Positions 18,666 through 29,345 of a DNA stretch of 64,000 nt are shown here, one piece after another. Every line of letters starts with the position of its first letter. The first letter of the stretch is position 1. The position numbers and the translations under genes are program-made. Origin of the DNA: Lysobacter spongiicola DSM 21749 (GTDB lineage: Bacteria; Pseudomonadota; Gammaproteobacteria; Xanthomonadales; Xanthomonadaceae); contig NZ_FUXP01000005.1 in the NCBI RefSeq assembly GCF_900167055.1, positions 149,215 to 213,214 on the forward strand. Direction: 5' to 3'. The notes below the pieces were generated by a model, which worked only from the letters and a program-made list of their open reading frames with translations, searched no databases and had not been told where the DNA came from.

Positions 18666-19387
18666 AGGGGCCTGGCGCCGGTGAGGACGGGATAGGGGTT
18701 GATCGCGGTGCCCTCCCACCAGTTCTTCTCAGGGCCAAGCTCGAAGATCGCGAAATGTAGGTGCGGGGCGTCGTCGCTGGCGTTGCCGGTGCTGCCGACG
18801 TAGCCGATCACCTGGCCCCGCTTCACCTCGTTGCCGTCCGACAGCCCCTGCGCGTAGCGGTCCAGGTGGGCGTAGTAGTACGCGTGGCGGCCGGTGGGTT
18901 CGAACTGGTAGATGGTCAGGCCACCGCGCTCGCTGGCGAACAGTTTCTCGATGGCGCCGTCGGCAACCGCAAGCACCGGAGTGCCGCGGGGGGCCATGAT
19001 GTCCAGCGCCTCGTGGACCCGGCCTTGCCCGCGCGCGTCGTCGAAGGTGTTCGACAGTTCCGCGGGCGTGACCCCCTGCACCGGAACCACCAGTCCCGAG
19101 GGCGAGGCCACCGCTCCCGGCGCAGGTACGCCGCGCCGCGTCCCGGCAGGCGCAGGCGTGTTTTGCCGCGGCGCCGTGGCCCGGGGCTCGGGCGCCGTAT
19201 CGGCGGGGGCCGGATCGACCCTGTTGGCGGGCGCATCGGCGGTGTCGGCCGGCAACGCATGCTGGGTCCGCTCGCGCTCGAACACCACCACCGCCTCCGG
19301 ATCGGCCCGGTCGCGGGTCAGCGTGAAGTAGACGAGGTTGGCCCCGACCAGCACGCCCACCAGGAATACCAGTACCAGCCGCAGCAT
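18662..19387 (-). CDS. M23-family peptidoglycan endopeptidase
   Basis: Envelope metallopeptidase of about 241 residues. An N-terminal signal anchor (LVLVFLVGVLVGANLVYFTL) is followed by a Pro/Ala-rich linker and the LytM domain. Zinc ligands are seen in VHEALD (His and Asp) and in APHLHFAI (HxH), with AVADG and GYVGSTGNA between, so the enzyme should be active. ATG at 19387 has GGGAG 7 bp upstream; an in-frame GTG at 19438 is possible. It follows the L,D-transpeptidase gene closely, joining two cell-wall enzymes. The stop codon lies within a REP. Confidence 0.88.
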   Translation of the reverse strand: MLRLVLVFLVGVLVGANLVYFTLTRDRADPEAVVVFERERTQHALPADTADAPANRVDPAPADTAPEPRATAPRQNTPAPAGTRRGVPAPGAVASPSGLVVPVQGVTPAELSNTFDDARGQGRVHEALDIMAPRGTPVLAVADGAIEKLFASERGGLTIYQFEPTGRHAYYYAHLDRYAQGLSDGNEVKRGQVIGYVGSTGNASDDAPHLHFAIFELGPEKNWWEGTAINPYPVLTGARPL

Positions 19388-19439
19388 CAGCCGGCTCCCT
19401 CGACCGGGACGGGAGCGCGCCGCGTCCACCGCCGGCACC

Positions 19440-20453
19440 TCACTCCTGCAGCACCGCCGTCGTGCCCGGGGACACCGCCTCGGACAGCGCCCTGGCGCTC
19501 CAGTTGGTCATCCGGATGCAGCCATGCGACTGCGTCTTGCCGATGTTGGTCGGCTCGGGCGTGCCGTGGATGCCGTAGTGCTCCTTGGACAAGTCGATCC
19601 AGACCACGCCGACGGGGTTGTTGGGGCCGGGCGGGATCTTCGCCTTTTCATCGCCGGGGCTGGAATCCCAGAACAGGTCCGGGTTGTAGTGGAAGACCGG
19701 GTCCGGCGCGACGCCCTTGATGGTCCACTCCCCGATCGGCAGCGGATCGTGCTGGCTGCCCATGGTCGCCGGCCAGCGGCCGACGATCTTCCCGCTCTCG
19801 TCGACCAGGGCCACCGAGACGTCGGACTTGTCGACGACGACCTTCGAACCCTTCGGGAGTTCGATGCCGGAGACATTCGGCACGCGCCAGGTCTCGCCTT
19901 CGGCCAGCTTGCGGTCCGGGTTCAGCTGCTCGAGAAGCCGGGGGCGGGAGTGGAACTTCTCGCCGAGCGCCTCCAGTGGGGAGGTGAAGCCCAGACGGTC
20001 CAGCTTGGCCTTGGCTTCCATGTCCGACGGGATCGACTTGAAGGGTCCCTTGAGGTCGGCGGCGGTGATGGTGTAGTCCGTCAACACCTCGACACCGTTG
20101 CCGCCCAGCGCCTCCCAGGTGGCCTTGTCCACCTTGCCGGTCACGTCGAGGTCGTGGCGTCGCTGGAACGCGTCGATGGCCCGACGCGTGTTACTGCCCC
20201 AGCGGCCGTCGATCTCGCCGGGGGAGAAGTGCGCGCGCTCGAGCAGGACCTGCGCCCGGAGCACGCCGGCAGCCGAGGCGTCGGCATCGACGATGGTGTC
20301 GCTCGACACTTCGTTCGCGGCGGTGAGGGGGCGATCAGCCGCGGTGTCCTTGGCGTCATCCTGGGAGAACGCAGCGAACGGGGCAACGGCAAGTGCACCG
20401 GCCAGCGCGATGACCAGCGGAGTTCGCATGGGGCGGGAATGGCTTCGGGTCAT
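19440..20453 (-). CDS. L,D-transpeptidase (YkuD) with peptidoglycan-binding domain
   Basis: Secreted enzyme of about 337 residues that forms 3-3 cross-links or attaches proteins to peptidoglycan. After a signal peptide (LVIALAGALAVAPFAAFS) comes a PG-binding domain (VLLERAHFSPGEIDGRWGSNTRRAIDAF begins it) and the YkuD domain with the active-site pattern HGTPEP...SHGCIRM, where Cys is the nucleophile. Several Met codons (20465, 20453, 20429) could be the start; 20453 has GGAAA upstream. Same strand and 52 bp before the M23 peptidase gene. Confidence 0.9.
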   Translation of the reverse strand: MTRSHSRPMRTPLVIALAGALAVAPFAAFSQDDAKDTAADRPLTAANEVSSDTIVDADASAAGVLRAQVLLERAHFSPGEIDGRWGSNTRRAIDAFQRRHDLDVTGKVDKATWEALGGNGVEVLTDYTITAADLKGPFKSIPSDMEAKAKLDRLGFTSPLEALGEKFHSRPRLLEQLNPDRKLAEGETWRVPNVSGIELPKGSKVVVDKSDVSVALVDESGKIVGRWPATMGSQHDPLPIGEWTIKGVAPDPVFHYNPDLFWDSSPGDEKAKIPPGPNNPVGVVWIDLSKEHYGIHGTPEPTNIGKTQSHGCIRMTNWSARALSEAVSPGTTAVLQE

Positions 20454-20549
20454 GGGGTTTTCCATGTGCGTGTCTGGGCTCGATCGTGCTTGAGTGCGGT
20501 TCGCAGGAGCGTGAAACATGACTGCTCGCTTCATGTCGGGTTGCGGATG

Positions 20550-20578
20550 CGCGGGTCGCGACTGACGTCGCTCCTACA
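20550..20578. repeat. Half REP unit
   Basis: GCGCGGGTCGCGACTGACGTCGCTCCTACA matches the right arm of the 18,494-18,561 REP, but no left arm is present. It lies between the L,D-transpeptidase gene start and the 3' end of the polymerase gene, and is probably a decayed REP. Confidence 0.6.
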
Positions 20579-20586
20579 GAAGGCCG

Positions 20587-21450
20587 TTACGTGGGCAGCT
20601 GTTGGCCGGCGGCTTCAGCCCATCCGTCCCATGGGTCGGTGCGCAGGCGGGCGGCGCGTCGCAGGGCGCGCTCTAGCGTGTAGTGGTCGCCACCGTTGAC
20701 GCGTCCGAGCTCGTCCCAGCGCAAGGGCACCGCGACACCGGCGCTCGCGCGGGCGCGCAATGACCAGCTGGCCACGCTGGTGGCGCTGCGACCGTTGCGC
20801 AGCCAGTCGATGAAGATCACTCCACGACGCTTCGCCTTGGACGCGGTGGCGACGTAGCGGTCCGGCGACTGCATGGCCATGGCATCGGCGAACGCTTCGC
20901 AGAATCCCTTGGCCTCGTCCCAGCCCGGGCCCGGTCGGATCGGAACCACCACGTGCAGGCCCTTGCCGCCAGACAGCCGCAGGAAGGATCGAAGTCCCGC
21001 CTGCTCCAGCCTCGCCCGCACGTCGCGCGCCGCAGCCCTCATGTCGCTCCAGCCCACGCCTTCGCCCGGGTCCAGGTCGAACACCAGCCGGTCGGGATGC
21101 TCCAGGTCATCGATGCGTGCGCCCCACGGGTGCAGCTCGATGGTGTTCATCTGCACCAGGTCGAGCAGCCCTTCCACATCCTCGATGTAGAGGTACTCCT
21201 CGGTGTCGCCGTCCTTCTCGCGGATGGGCACGCCATGCACCCCATCACCGAGCGCGTCGGCGTGGTGCTTCTGGAAGAAGCACTGGCCGTCGATCCCGCC
21301 GGGGCAGCGCAGCAGGGACAGCGGGCGGCGGGCCACTTCGGGCAACAGCAGCGGCGCCACGTTGCGGTAGTACTCGGCCACCCGCTGCTTGGTGATGCCC
21401 GCATCCCGGTACAGCAGCTTGCCGGGGCTGGTGAGGCGGGCATCCGCCAT
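20587..21450 (-). CDS. Stand-alone LigD-type primase/polymerase domain (NHEJ)
   Basis: A 287-residue archaeo-eukaryotic primase-like polymerase that fills gaps at DNA ends during non-homologous end joining. It begins LTSPGKLLYRDAGITK and carries catalytic FDLDPG (Asp125 and Asp127) and SGGKGLHVVVP with His166. The ligase and nuclease domains usually fused in LigD are absent: the gene starts 3 bp after the ku stop and ends normally, so it is a complete single-domain protein, not a truncation. The partner ligase must be encoded elsewhere. Co-transcribed with ku. Confidence 0.9.
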   Translation of the reverse strand: MADARLTSPGKLLYRDAGITKQRVAEYYRNVAPLLLPEVARRPLSLLRCPGGIDGQCFFQKHHADALGDGVHGVPIREKDGDTEEYLYIEDVEGLLDLVQMNTIELHPWGARIDDLEHPDRLVFDLDPGEGVGWSDMRAAARDVRARLEQAGLRSFLRLSGGKGLHVVVPIRPGPGWDEAKGFCEAFADAMAMQSPDRYVATASKAKRRGVIFIDWLRNGRSATSVASWSLRARASAGVAVPLRWDELGRVNGGDHYTLERALRRAARLRTDPWDGWAEAAGQQLPT

Positions 21451-21453
21451 GGA

Positions 21454-22434
21454 CTAGGCCGCCTTGCTCCGCTTCTTGGCGGCTTTCTTGGTCGCCTTCT
21501 TGGCGGTCTTCTTCGACGCCTTGGAAGCGCTGCTCTTCTTGGCCGCCTTCTTCGTGGCCTTCTCCGCCTTGGCCTTGCCCTTCTTGCCGCCGGATCCCTC
21601 GTCCGGTTCCGCGGCGTCCTTCCTGGCGGGGGTGCGCTTCTTCTTGTCGATGCTCTGCTGCAGCAGCTCCATGAAGTCGACGACGTTGGTCGCCGCGTGG
21701 TCCTGCACCTCCGGCTCCTCTTCGCCCGGCCTGACCACGCCGGTGTCCTTCATGCGCTTGGTGATGACGTCCTGCAGGCGCTGGCGGAACTCGTTCTGGT
21801 ACTGCGAGGGATCCCACTCCCCGGACATGGTCTGGATCAGTTGCTCGGAGAACTCGAGCTCTTTCGGTGTGATGCGGTAGTCGGTGCTCTTGCCCTCGGG
21901 GATCCGGTACTCCTCGATGTCCACCAGCTCCTGCGGGTAGCGCATCATCATCAGCAGCAGCGCGTTGTCCTTGGGCATGACCGCGCACAGGCTCTCCCGG
22001 GTGCGAATGACCACCCGCGCGATTCCGATCCTGCCGGTCTTCGCCAATGCCTCTCGCAGCAGCACATAGCCCTTCTCCGCCTTCTTGGCCGGCACCAGGA
22101 CGTAGGGCTTCTCGAAGTAGCGCGGGTCGATCTCCTCGACGTCGACGAAGGCTTCCACCTCGATGGCGTCATGGCTTTCCGGCGCGGCGGACTTGATGTC
22201 GTCGGGATCGAGCACGACGTAGCTGCCCTTGTCGTATTCGAACGCCTTGACGATGTCCTTCCAGGCCACTTCCTCGCCGGTTTCGGAGTTCACCCGCTCG
22301 TAGCGGATCGGCTGGTTGTTGCGCGAGTCCAGCATGCGGAAGGAGATGTCGGTCTTGCGCTCTCCCGACATCAGCGACACCGGGATGTTGAGCAGGCCGA
22401 ACGACAGGGTTCCGGACCAGATGGGGCGTGCCAT
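21454..22434 (-). CDS. ku: Non-homologous end-joining protein Ku
   Basis: Binds DNA double-strand ends as a homodimer ring and recruits the NHEJ polymerase and ligase. The 326-residue protein starts MARPIWSGTLSFGLLNIPV, the classical bacterial Ku start, and continues through the Ku core (about 1-255). The C-terminal 60 residues are a Lys/Ala tail (repeated KKAAKK-type units), which in other bacterial Ku proteins aids DNA binding and sliding. AGGAG lies upstream of the ATG at 22434. Operon with the polymerase gene. Confidence 0.96.
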   Translation of the reverse strand: MARPIWSGTLSFGLLNIPVSLMSGERKTDISFRMLDSRNNQPIRYERVNSETGEEVAWKDIVKAFEYDKGSYVVLDPDDIKSAAPESHDAIEVEAFVDVEEIDPRYFEKPYVLVPAKKAEKGYVLLREALAKTGRIGIARVVIRTRESLCAVMPKDNALLLMMMRYPQELVDIEEYRIPEGKSTDYRITPKELEFSEQLIQTMSGEWDPSQYQNEFRQRLQDVITKRMKDTGVVRPGEEEPEVQDHAATNVVDFMELLQQSIDKKKRTPARKDAAEPDEGSGGKKGKAKAEKATKKAAKKSSASKASKKTAKKATKKAAKKRSKAA

Positions 22435-22573
22435 GCAGCGGCTCCTGCGGCGGGATGCCATGCGGGCCGTCGAGTATCGAAAGCCCCGCGTGACGCGCAT
22501 GTCGAGCGGCGTTCACCGCCACTTGCCGCCATGGGGGCTAGCGTCGGCCCCAGTTCCGTTGCAGGGAGACGCC

Positions 22574-22927
22574 ATGACCGCCAATGCCAACCGTGTCTAC
22601 ACGGATGCCGAAGGGATCGCACGCCTCAAGCGCACCATCGAGCTGCTGCCCAACGATGCCCATGTCGAGCTGGAGATGGAGAACGGCGAGCAGGTGCTCG
22701 GCATCGTGTCGGCACGGCCGATGACCCAGGTCTTCATCGATCCGAAGGGGATCGAAGGTACCAATGCAGTGCTGCGACTGGTGGATCCGGCGATGGACCA
22801 GCCCGAGCGCGCCGGCTGGCGCGAAGTCTGGGTCGGCGACATCCGGGCAGTTCGACGGCTGGATCCCGACCGCCAGCTGGGGGAAGCGGCTGCACCCGCA
22901 CCGGGCGGCGCCCCGTCCAAAAACTAG
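22574..22927 (+). CDS. DUF3247-like hypothetical protein
   Basis: A 117-residue soluble protein, MTANANRVYTDAEGIARL..., with LPNDAHVELEMENGEQVLGIVSARP and a WVGDIRAVRRLD segment. This pattern resembles DUF3247, a small Sm/SH3-like family mostly from xanthomonads; I rate this as probable. GGGAGAC lies upstream of the ATG. Divergent from ku. It converges on the cold-shock gene, with a shared terminator between. Confidence 0.7.
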   Translation: MTANANRVYTDAEGIARLKRTIELLPNDAHVELEMENGEQVLGIVSARPMTQVFIDPKGIEGTNAVLRLVDPAMDQPERAGWREVWVGDIRAVRRLDPDRQLGEAAAPAPGGAPSKN

Positions 22928-22963
22928 TTGCCGCTGATCCGCAGCGCCAGCGACAGGCAAAAG

Positions 22964-22989
22964 AAAAGCCCGGCCGGAGCCGGGCTTTT
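22964..22989. terminator. Bidirectional intrinsic terminator of csp and the DUF3247-like gene
   Basis: An 11-bp perfect stem (AAAAGCCCGGC / GCCGGGCTTTT) with a CGGA tetraloop. On the minus strand it is followed by TTTTCTTTT, a good U-tract for the cold-shock gene; on the plus strand the U-tract is the four T of the stem. Confidence 0.88.
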
Positions 22990-23034
22990 CTGGATCACGT
23001 TGCGACCGCCGAAGCGGCGCCGACGTTCGATGCC

Positions 23035-23244
23035 TTACAGCGCTTCGACGGCGTCAGCCTGCAGGCCCTTCTGGCCCTGGGTGACGGTGAAGCTGACCTT
23101 CTGGCCTTCCTGCAGGGACTTGAAGCCCTGGCCCTGGATGGCGCGGAAGTGAACGAACACGTCCTCGCCATTCTCGCGGGAAATGAAGCCGAAGCCCTTG
23201 GCATCGTTGAACCACTTGACGGTACCGGTTTCACGGTTCGACAT
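23035..23244 (-). CDS. Cold-shock protein, CspA family
   Basis: A 69-residue single-stranded nucleic-acid-binding protein, [21 protein letters not shown], with RNP1 (KGFGFI) and RNP2 (VFVHF) motifs, acting as RNA chaperone. AAGGAG is upstream of the ATG. The about 150-bp leader contains an imperfect palindrome (CCGCATGTGCGG) and may have the structured 5' UTR common to csp genes; no firm promoter was picked. It ends in a good terminator. Whether it is cold-induced cannot be read from the sequence. Confidence 0.96.
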   Translation of the reverse strand: MSNRETGTVKWFNDAKGFGFISRENGEDVFVHFRAIQGQGFKSLQEGQKVSFTVTQGQKGLQADAVEAL

Positions 23245-23514
23245 TTTCTTGCTCCTTGGAACTAGTTATCTGAAATACCGCATGTGCGGCGATGTGCTGT
23301 TTGCAAGGAGTAAGCGAGGTGCAACGATGTCACGGATCAGGGATCTACGTCATCGGGCCACGATTCACGGTGACCCTTGGCAAGCAGCAAGGCGAACCCT
23401 AGCCCCATGCCGGCGGGATTGCAACAAGCGGCTTCACCCGGCGCCTCTCCCGTTCAGCCGGGGACGCCGGGTATCCTTGCCGCTTCCCGCCGCGACCGAC
23501 ACCGGACCAGCACG

Positions 23515-23766
23515 ATGACCGACACCCCACCCGACCGCCTCGCCACCGATCCGCGCAGCCCCCACCACGACCCGGCCCTGCTGGAACGTGGCATCGGCAT
23601 CCGGTTCAACGGCGAGGAGCGCACCAACGTGGAGGAGTACTGCGTCAGCGAAGGCTGGGTCAGAGTCGCCGTAGGCCGCGCCCTGGACCGCCGCGGCAAC
23701 CCGATGACCATGAAGGTCAAGGGCAAGGTCGAGCCGTACTTCCTCGATACCGCCGACCGCGGGTAA
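23515..23766 (+). CDS. DUF3297 family protein
   Basis: An 83-residue soluble protein. The core GIGIRFNGEERTNVEEYCVSEGWVRVAVGRALDRRGNPMTMKVKGKVEPYF matches the DUF3297 family of small proteobacterial proteins of unknown function. The start MTDTPPDRLATDP is chosen as the first ATG giving the family length. It is followed after about 70 bp by the SDR gene on the same strand. Confidence 0.85.
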   Translation: MTDTPPDRLATDPRSPHHDPALLERGIGIRFNGEERTNVEEYCVSEGWVRVAVGRALDRRGNPMTMKVKGKVEPYFLDTADRG

Positions 23767-23833
23767 CCGGCTCCGGCCGCTGCCCGCGCCCTCCAGTGCT
23801 CCGCGCAGGCGGCGCCTTCCTGCGCCGACACCG

Positions 23834-25438
23834 ATGACTCCCAGAACTCCACCGCTCCACCACTCCAACCCGTCGACCACCCAGCCTCCCGCAGCCGCCC
23901 TGCCCGACGACGACGCCGCGTTGTTGGCGCGCATGCGCGCGGCGGCGGAGTTGCTTGAACTGGTCAGCGCCGACCATTCAGTGCTGGACGCCCTGCCGAA
24001 GCCGGACCGTGAGCGCCTGCAGCGCGCCGTCGCGGGCGCCTACCATCCCGACCGGCAGGCGCGGCGGCTCCGACAGAAGGCGGCCAAGAAGGAACAGCAC
24101 GCCGCGCGGGTCAGCCGCGAGGAAGAACGCCTGAACCAGACCGGGATCCGCGAGCTGCGGCGCAAGCCGGTATTCACCACGCCCAACTATTTCCCGCCGC
24201 AAGACTTCAAGCCTCGCGACCTGGACGCCGACCAGCCTCTGCACGCCGAAGTGATCGAGCCGCAGCACTGCTACGTGTGCAAGAAGAAGTACACCTCGAT
24301 CCACCACTTCTACGACCAGTTGTGCCCAGCGTGCGCCGACTTCAACTTCCGCAAGCGCACCGAACTGGCCGACCTGCGTGGCCGGACCGCGCTCTTGACC
24401 GGCGGTCGGGTCAAGATCGGCTACCAGGCTGGCCTGAAGCTGTTGCGCGCCGGCGCCGAGCTGATCGTCACCACCCGCTTCCCGCGCGACTCCGCCGCGC
24501 GCTACGCCGCCGAGCCGGATTTCGCCGAATGGGGCCACAGGCTGGAGGTGTTCGGGCTCGACCTGCGCCACACCCCGAGCGTCGAGGCGTTCTGCAGCGA
24601 GCTGCTGAAGACCCGTTCGCGGCTCGACTTCATCATCAACAACGCCTGCCAGACCGTGCGTCGCCCGCCGGATTTCTATGCCCACATGATGGATGGCGAG
24701 ACCGCGGCGCTGGCCGACATGCCGGCACAGGTGCGTGGCCTGCTCGGCAACTACGAAGGCCTGCGCAATGCATCGATGCTGCCCGGCGACGGCGACGCGC
24801 TGGCCACGACAGGCACCGGCCACGCCCCCGGACTCACCCGCGCGGCCGAGCTGTCGCAGATGCCATTGCTTCCCGAGGAGTTGCTGTCGCAGCGGCATCT
24901 TTTCCCCGAAGGCCGGCTCGACCAGGACCTGCAGCAAGTCGACCTGCGCGAGAAGAACTCGTGGCGCCTGCGGATGGCCGAGGTGCCGTCGGTCGAGTTG
25001 CTGGAGGTGCAGCTGGTCAACGCGATCGCGCCGTACATCATCAACGCCCGGCTGAAGCCGCTGATGCTGCGCACGCCCGGCCGCGACAAGCACATCGTCA
25101 ACGTGTCGGCGGTGGAGGGCCAGTTCTACCGCAACTTCAAGACCACCCGGCACCCGCACACCAACATGGCCAAGGCGGCGCTCAACATGATGACGCGCAC
25201 CGCGGCGGCCGATTACCACGGCGACGGCATCCATATGAACAGCGTCGACACCGGCTGGGTGACCGACGAGGATCCGGCCGGCCTGGCCGCGCGCAAGGTG
25301 GTGGAGGAGCGTTTCCATCCGCCGCTGGACATCGTCGACGGCGCTGCGCGGATCGTCGATCCGATCATCGACGGCATCAATACCGGCGAGCACGTGTGGG
25401 GCCAGTTCCTCAAGGACTACAAGCCGACGGACTGGTGA
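23834..25438 (+). CDS. SDR-family oxidoreductase with N-terminal Cys4 (zinc-ribbon-like) domain
   Basis: A 534-residue two-part protein. Residues 1-175 contain a charged helical segment and a four-cysteine motif, CYVC (146-149) and CPAC (164-167), that could bind zinc. From about 183 a Rossmann dehydrogenase begins with LTGGRVKIG (nucleotide loop) and INNACQ. The usual YxxxK is TNMAK, so the catalytic Tyr appears replaced by Thr while Ser (NVSAVEGQ) and Lys remain. It may be a modified reductase or a binding protein. Substrate unknown. The start at 23834 has no clear ribosome site. Confidence 0.8.
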   Translation: MTPRTPPLHHSNPSTTQPPAAALPDDDAALLARMRAAAELLELVSADHSVLDALPKPDRERLQRAVAGAYHPDRQARRLRQKAAKKEQHAARVSREEERLNQTGIRELRRKPVFTTPNYFPPQDFKPRDLDADQPLHAEVIEPQHCYVCKKKYTSIHHFYDQLCPACADFNFRKRTELADLRGRTALLTGGRVKIGYQAGLKLLRAGAELIVTTRFPRDSAARYAAEPDFAEWGHRLEVFGLDLRHTPSVEAFCSELLKTRSRLDFIINNACQTVRRPPDFYAHMMDGETAALADMPAQVRGLLGNYEGLRNASMLPGDGDALATTGTGHAPGLTRAAELSQMPLLPEELLSQRHLFPEGRLDQDLQQVDLREKNSWRLRMAEVPSVELLEVQLVNAIAPYIINARLKPLMLRTPGRDKHIVNVSAVEGQFYRNFKTTRHPHTNMAKAALNMMTRTAAADYHGDGIHMNSVDTGWVTDEDPAGLAARKVVEERFHPPLDIVDGAARIVDPIIDGINTGEHVWGQFLKDYKPTDW

Positions 25439-25577
25439 TGCTCCCGACCGACGGCGTCGATCGCGGCGCCGGCGTTCCCTCCTCACGCGGAGACCATCTT
25501 TTATTCGCCGGGGTTTAACCGCCGCGGCGGATAGTGGGGCGTGTTCGCATCTGCGATCGCAGCCAGGAGACCCCCAC

Positions 25578-26477
25578 ATGTTCGCCCACAACAAGCGCCT
25601 GCAGTATTCCGTCCACGTCGCCGGCCCCAACCCCGCGCTCGCCAACCTCATGCTCGAGCAGTTCGGGGGTCCACAGGGCGAGCTGGCCGCGGCGATGCGC
25701 TATTTCACCCAGGCCCTGGCCGAGGACGACCCCGGGCGAAAGGACATGCTGCTGGACATCGCCACCGAGGAGTTGAGCCACCTGGAGGTGATCGGCACCA
25801 TCGTTGGCATGCTCAACAAGGGCGCCAAGGGCGAGCTGGCCGAGGCCGTCGAGAGCGAGGCGGAGCTGTTCCGCAAGCTGCAGGGCGCGGGCAACGATTC
25901 CCACGTGACCCAGGTGCTGTACGGCGGCGGGCCCTGCCTAACCAACTCCGGCGGCCAGCTCTGGACGGCGGGCTACATCGACAGCATCGGCGAGCCGACT
26001 GCCGACCTGCGCTCCAACATCGCCGCCGAGGCACGCGCCAAGATCGTCTACGAACGCCTGATCAACCTGACCGACGATCCCGGCGTGAAGGATGCGCTGG
26101 GTTTCCTGATGACCCGCGAGATCGCCCACCAGCAGTCCTTCGAGAAGGCGCTGTACTCGATGGAGCCGAACTTCCCGCCGGGCAAGCTGCCGGGCAAGCC
26201 GGAGTTCGCCAACACCTACGTCAACACGTCCCAGGGCGACGGCGACATGCGCGGCTCGTGGAACAGCGACGAGAACTTCAAGTACGTCACCGATCGCGAG
26301 CAGCACCTGGCGATGGACGGCGGCGACGGCCTCTCCTCGGTGAAGCTGTCATCCGGCCAGGTCGAAACCCTCAAGCAGATGGCGGCGCGCACGAAGTCCG
26401 ATCCGAAGGCGGACCCGACGACCGGCGCCGATCTGGGTGCCGCCGGCGCGGGCACCGCGAAGAAAAAGAAGCACTGA
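25578..26477 (+). CDS. Manganese catalase
   Basis: Di-manganese enzyme that breaks down hydrogen peroxide without haem. The 299-residue protein has the four-helix ferritin-like core with all expected ligands: Glu35 (GELAAAMRY), Glu65 and His68 (TEELSHLE), Glu151 ([12 protein letters not shown]) and His184 (REIAHQQSF). AGGAGA precedes the ATG. The C-terminal tail (about 260-299) is Lys/Ala/Gly-rich with KKKKH at the end. It fits other stress functions nearby (Ku, SoxR), but no shared control element was seen. Confidence 0.95.
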   Translation: MFAHNKRLQYSVHVAGPNPALANLMLEQFGGPQGELAAAMRYFTQALAEDDPGRKDMLLDIATEELSHLEVIGTIVGMLNKGAKGELAEAVESEAELFRKLQGAGNDSHVTQVLYGGGPCLTNSGGQLWTAGYIDSIGEPTADLRSNIAAEARAKIVYERLINLTDDPGVKDALGFLMTREIAHQQSFEKALYSMEPNFPPGKLPGKPEFANTYVNTSQGDGDMRGSWNSDENFKYVTDREQHLAMDGGDGLSSVKLSSGQVETLKQMAARTKSDPKADPTTGADLGAAGAGTAKKKKH

Positions 26478-26507
26478 GCCATGGATGTCCCGGTGCGGCG
26501 CCGGCCA

Positions 26508-27311
26508 TCAGGCCAGCGCCGTATCCAGCAGCATCATCAGCACGAAACCGATCATCAGCCCGGTGGTGGCGTACTTCTCATGCCCCTGCCGATGCGACTC
26601 GGGAATGATCTCGTGGCTGACCACGAACAGCATCGCGCCAGCCGCGAACCCCAGCCCTACCGGCAACAGCAGCGGCAGTGCGACCACGAGCCCCGCTCCC
26701 GCCACCGCACCGACCGGTTCGACCAGTCCCGACGCCATGCCCACCAGCACGGCGCGCAGGCGGGGCACGCCAGCCGCCACCAGTGCCATCGCCACCACCA
26801 GCCCTTCCGGGATGTCCTGCAGGGCGATGCCGGTTGCCAGCGCATGGCCCCGGCCGATGTCGGTCGCATACGCGGTGCCGATCGCCAGCCCCTCGGGCAG
26901 GTTGTGCAGGGCGATGGCGAAGACGAACAGCCAGGTCCGACGCAGGCGACCGGGCACCGCGCCTTCCGGTCCCTTGACGAAGTGCTCGTGCGGGACCGCG
27001 CGATCGAGCAGCATGATCATCGCGCCGCCCACCAGCACCGCCAGTCCGACCACGATGCCCGCCTCCCAGCTGCCGGCGCCCTGCTCACGGGCGGCATCCA
27101 GCCCCGGCAGGATCAGCGAGAACGCGCTGGCGGCCAGCATCACGCCGGCGCCGAACCCGAGCAGGGCATCCTGCAGGCGCGGGCCCACGCCACGCGCGAA
27201 CCACGCGGGGATGGTACCCACCGCCGTCGCGGCGGCGGCGACGGATCCGCCGATCAGGGCCGCCAGCACCGGCCCCATCACGGCCGGCGCATCAACCGCG
27301 GGTATGGCCAT
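26508..27311 (-). CDS. ZIP-family divalent metal transporter
   Basis: A 267-residue inner-membrane transporter of Zn2+, Fe2+ or Mn2+. It has about eight hydrophobic helices. Helix 4 has [10 protein letters not shown] and helix 5 [11 protein letters not shown], the paired metal-binding motifs of ZIP/ZupT proteins. Convergent with the Mn catalase gene, 30 bp apart; that neighbourhood makes manganese import an attractive but unproven guess. Start at [11 protein letters not shown]. Confidence 0.9.
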   Translation of the reverse strand: MAIPAVDAPAVMGPVLAALIGGSVAAAATAVGTIPAWFARGVGPRLQDALLGFGAGVMLAASAFSLILPGLDAAREQGAGSWEAGIVVGLAVLVGGAMIMLLDRAVPHEHFVKGPEGAVPGRLRRTWLFVFAIALHNLPEGLAIGTAYATDIGRGHALATGIALQDIPEGLVVAMALVAAGVPRLRAVLVGMASGLVEPVGAVAGAGLVVALPLLLPVGLGFAAGAMLFVVSHEIIPESHRQGHEKYATTGLMIGFVLMMLLDTALA

Positions 27312-27405
27312 CGTCGCTCGGCATCATCGGGGGCTTCCGCTGCAGGTTCGCTCGCCACCATGCTGGCGAACGCGTGCCGGGCGCGTCAACGGCGCCTGCC
27401 GGTCA

Positions 27406-28163
27406 TTACGACTTGAGTTTCCAACCCGTCCTGAAGATCCACCACACCGCCGCGACGCAGGCCAGCAGGAAGCCGATGATCGCGGCCAGGCTGATCCCGA
27501 CATTGACGTCCGAGACCCCGTAGAAGCTCCAGCGGAACCCGCTGATCAGGTACACGACCGGATTGAACAGGGTGATCTTCTGCCACACCGGCGGCAGCAT
27601 GTTGATCGAGTAGAACGCGCCGCCGAGGAAGGTCAGCGGGGTGACGATCATCAGCGGGATCACCTGCAGCTTCTGGAAGTCGTCCGCCCACAGCCCGATG
27701 ATGAAGCCGAACAGGCTGAAGGTGACCGCGGTCAGCACCAGGAAGCACAGCATCCAGACCGGGTGGGCGATCTCGTAGGGCACGAACACCCGCGCCGTCA
27801 CCAGGATCAGCAGCCCCAGGATGAGCGACTTGGTCGCCGCCGCGCCGACGTAGCCGATGATCACCTCCAGGTACGACACCGGCGCCGACAGCAGCTCGTA
27901 GATGGTCCCGGCCCACTTGGGCATGTAGATGCCGAAGGACGCGTTGGAGATGCTCTCGTTGAGCAGCGACAGCATGATCAGGCCGGGGATGATGAAGGCG
28001 CCGTAGCTGACGCCGTCGATGTCGCCCATGCGCGAACCGATCGCCGCGCCGAACACCACGAAGTACAGCGAGGTCGACAGCACCGGCGAGGCGATCGACT
28101 GGGTGATGGTGCGGAAGGTACGGGCCATCTCGAACCGGTAGATGGCGCGGATCGCATGCACGT

Positions 28164-28167
<4 letters not shown>
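27406..28167 (-). CDS. ABC-2 type transporter permease
   Basis: A 253-residue exporter permease with six hydrophobic helices. The [19 protein letters not shown] and [20 protein letters not shown] segments are typical of the ABC-2/YadH family. Its ATG ([17 protein letters not shown]) overlaps the ATPase stop codon as ATGA, so the pair is translationally coupled. Substrate not known; the closest general type is YadGH of E. coli. Confidence 0.9.
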
Positions 28168-29138
<971 letters not shown>

Positions 29139-29345
29139 CGCACTTCTCCTGGCCGGTGGACCCGCGACCCCGCTAGAGTGCAGGCGGCGCCGCAGGGGGC
29201 CAAGCCCCCGGGCCGGGGAAGCACCGTCCCGCAAGCGGGACAGCCGCGTTTTTCCGTTTTTGGCCGCAAGCGCGCATAGTGGGGGCGGCGCGCCGCCCGG
29301 CGACGCCCGACGCAACCGGGGTGACGCCGCCTCACGGGAACATGC

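Noticed and set aside
20587..21450. Truncated LigD left after loss of the ligase domain
   Set aside because: The gene has a normal start 3 bp after ku, full polymerase motifs and a normal stop, with no ligase remnants beside it.
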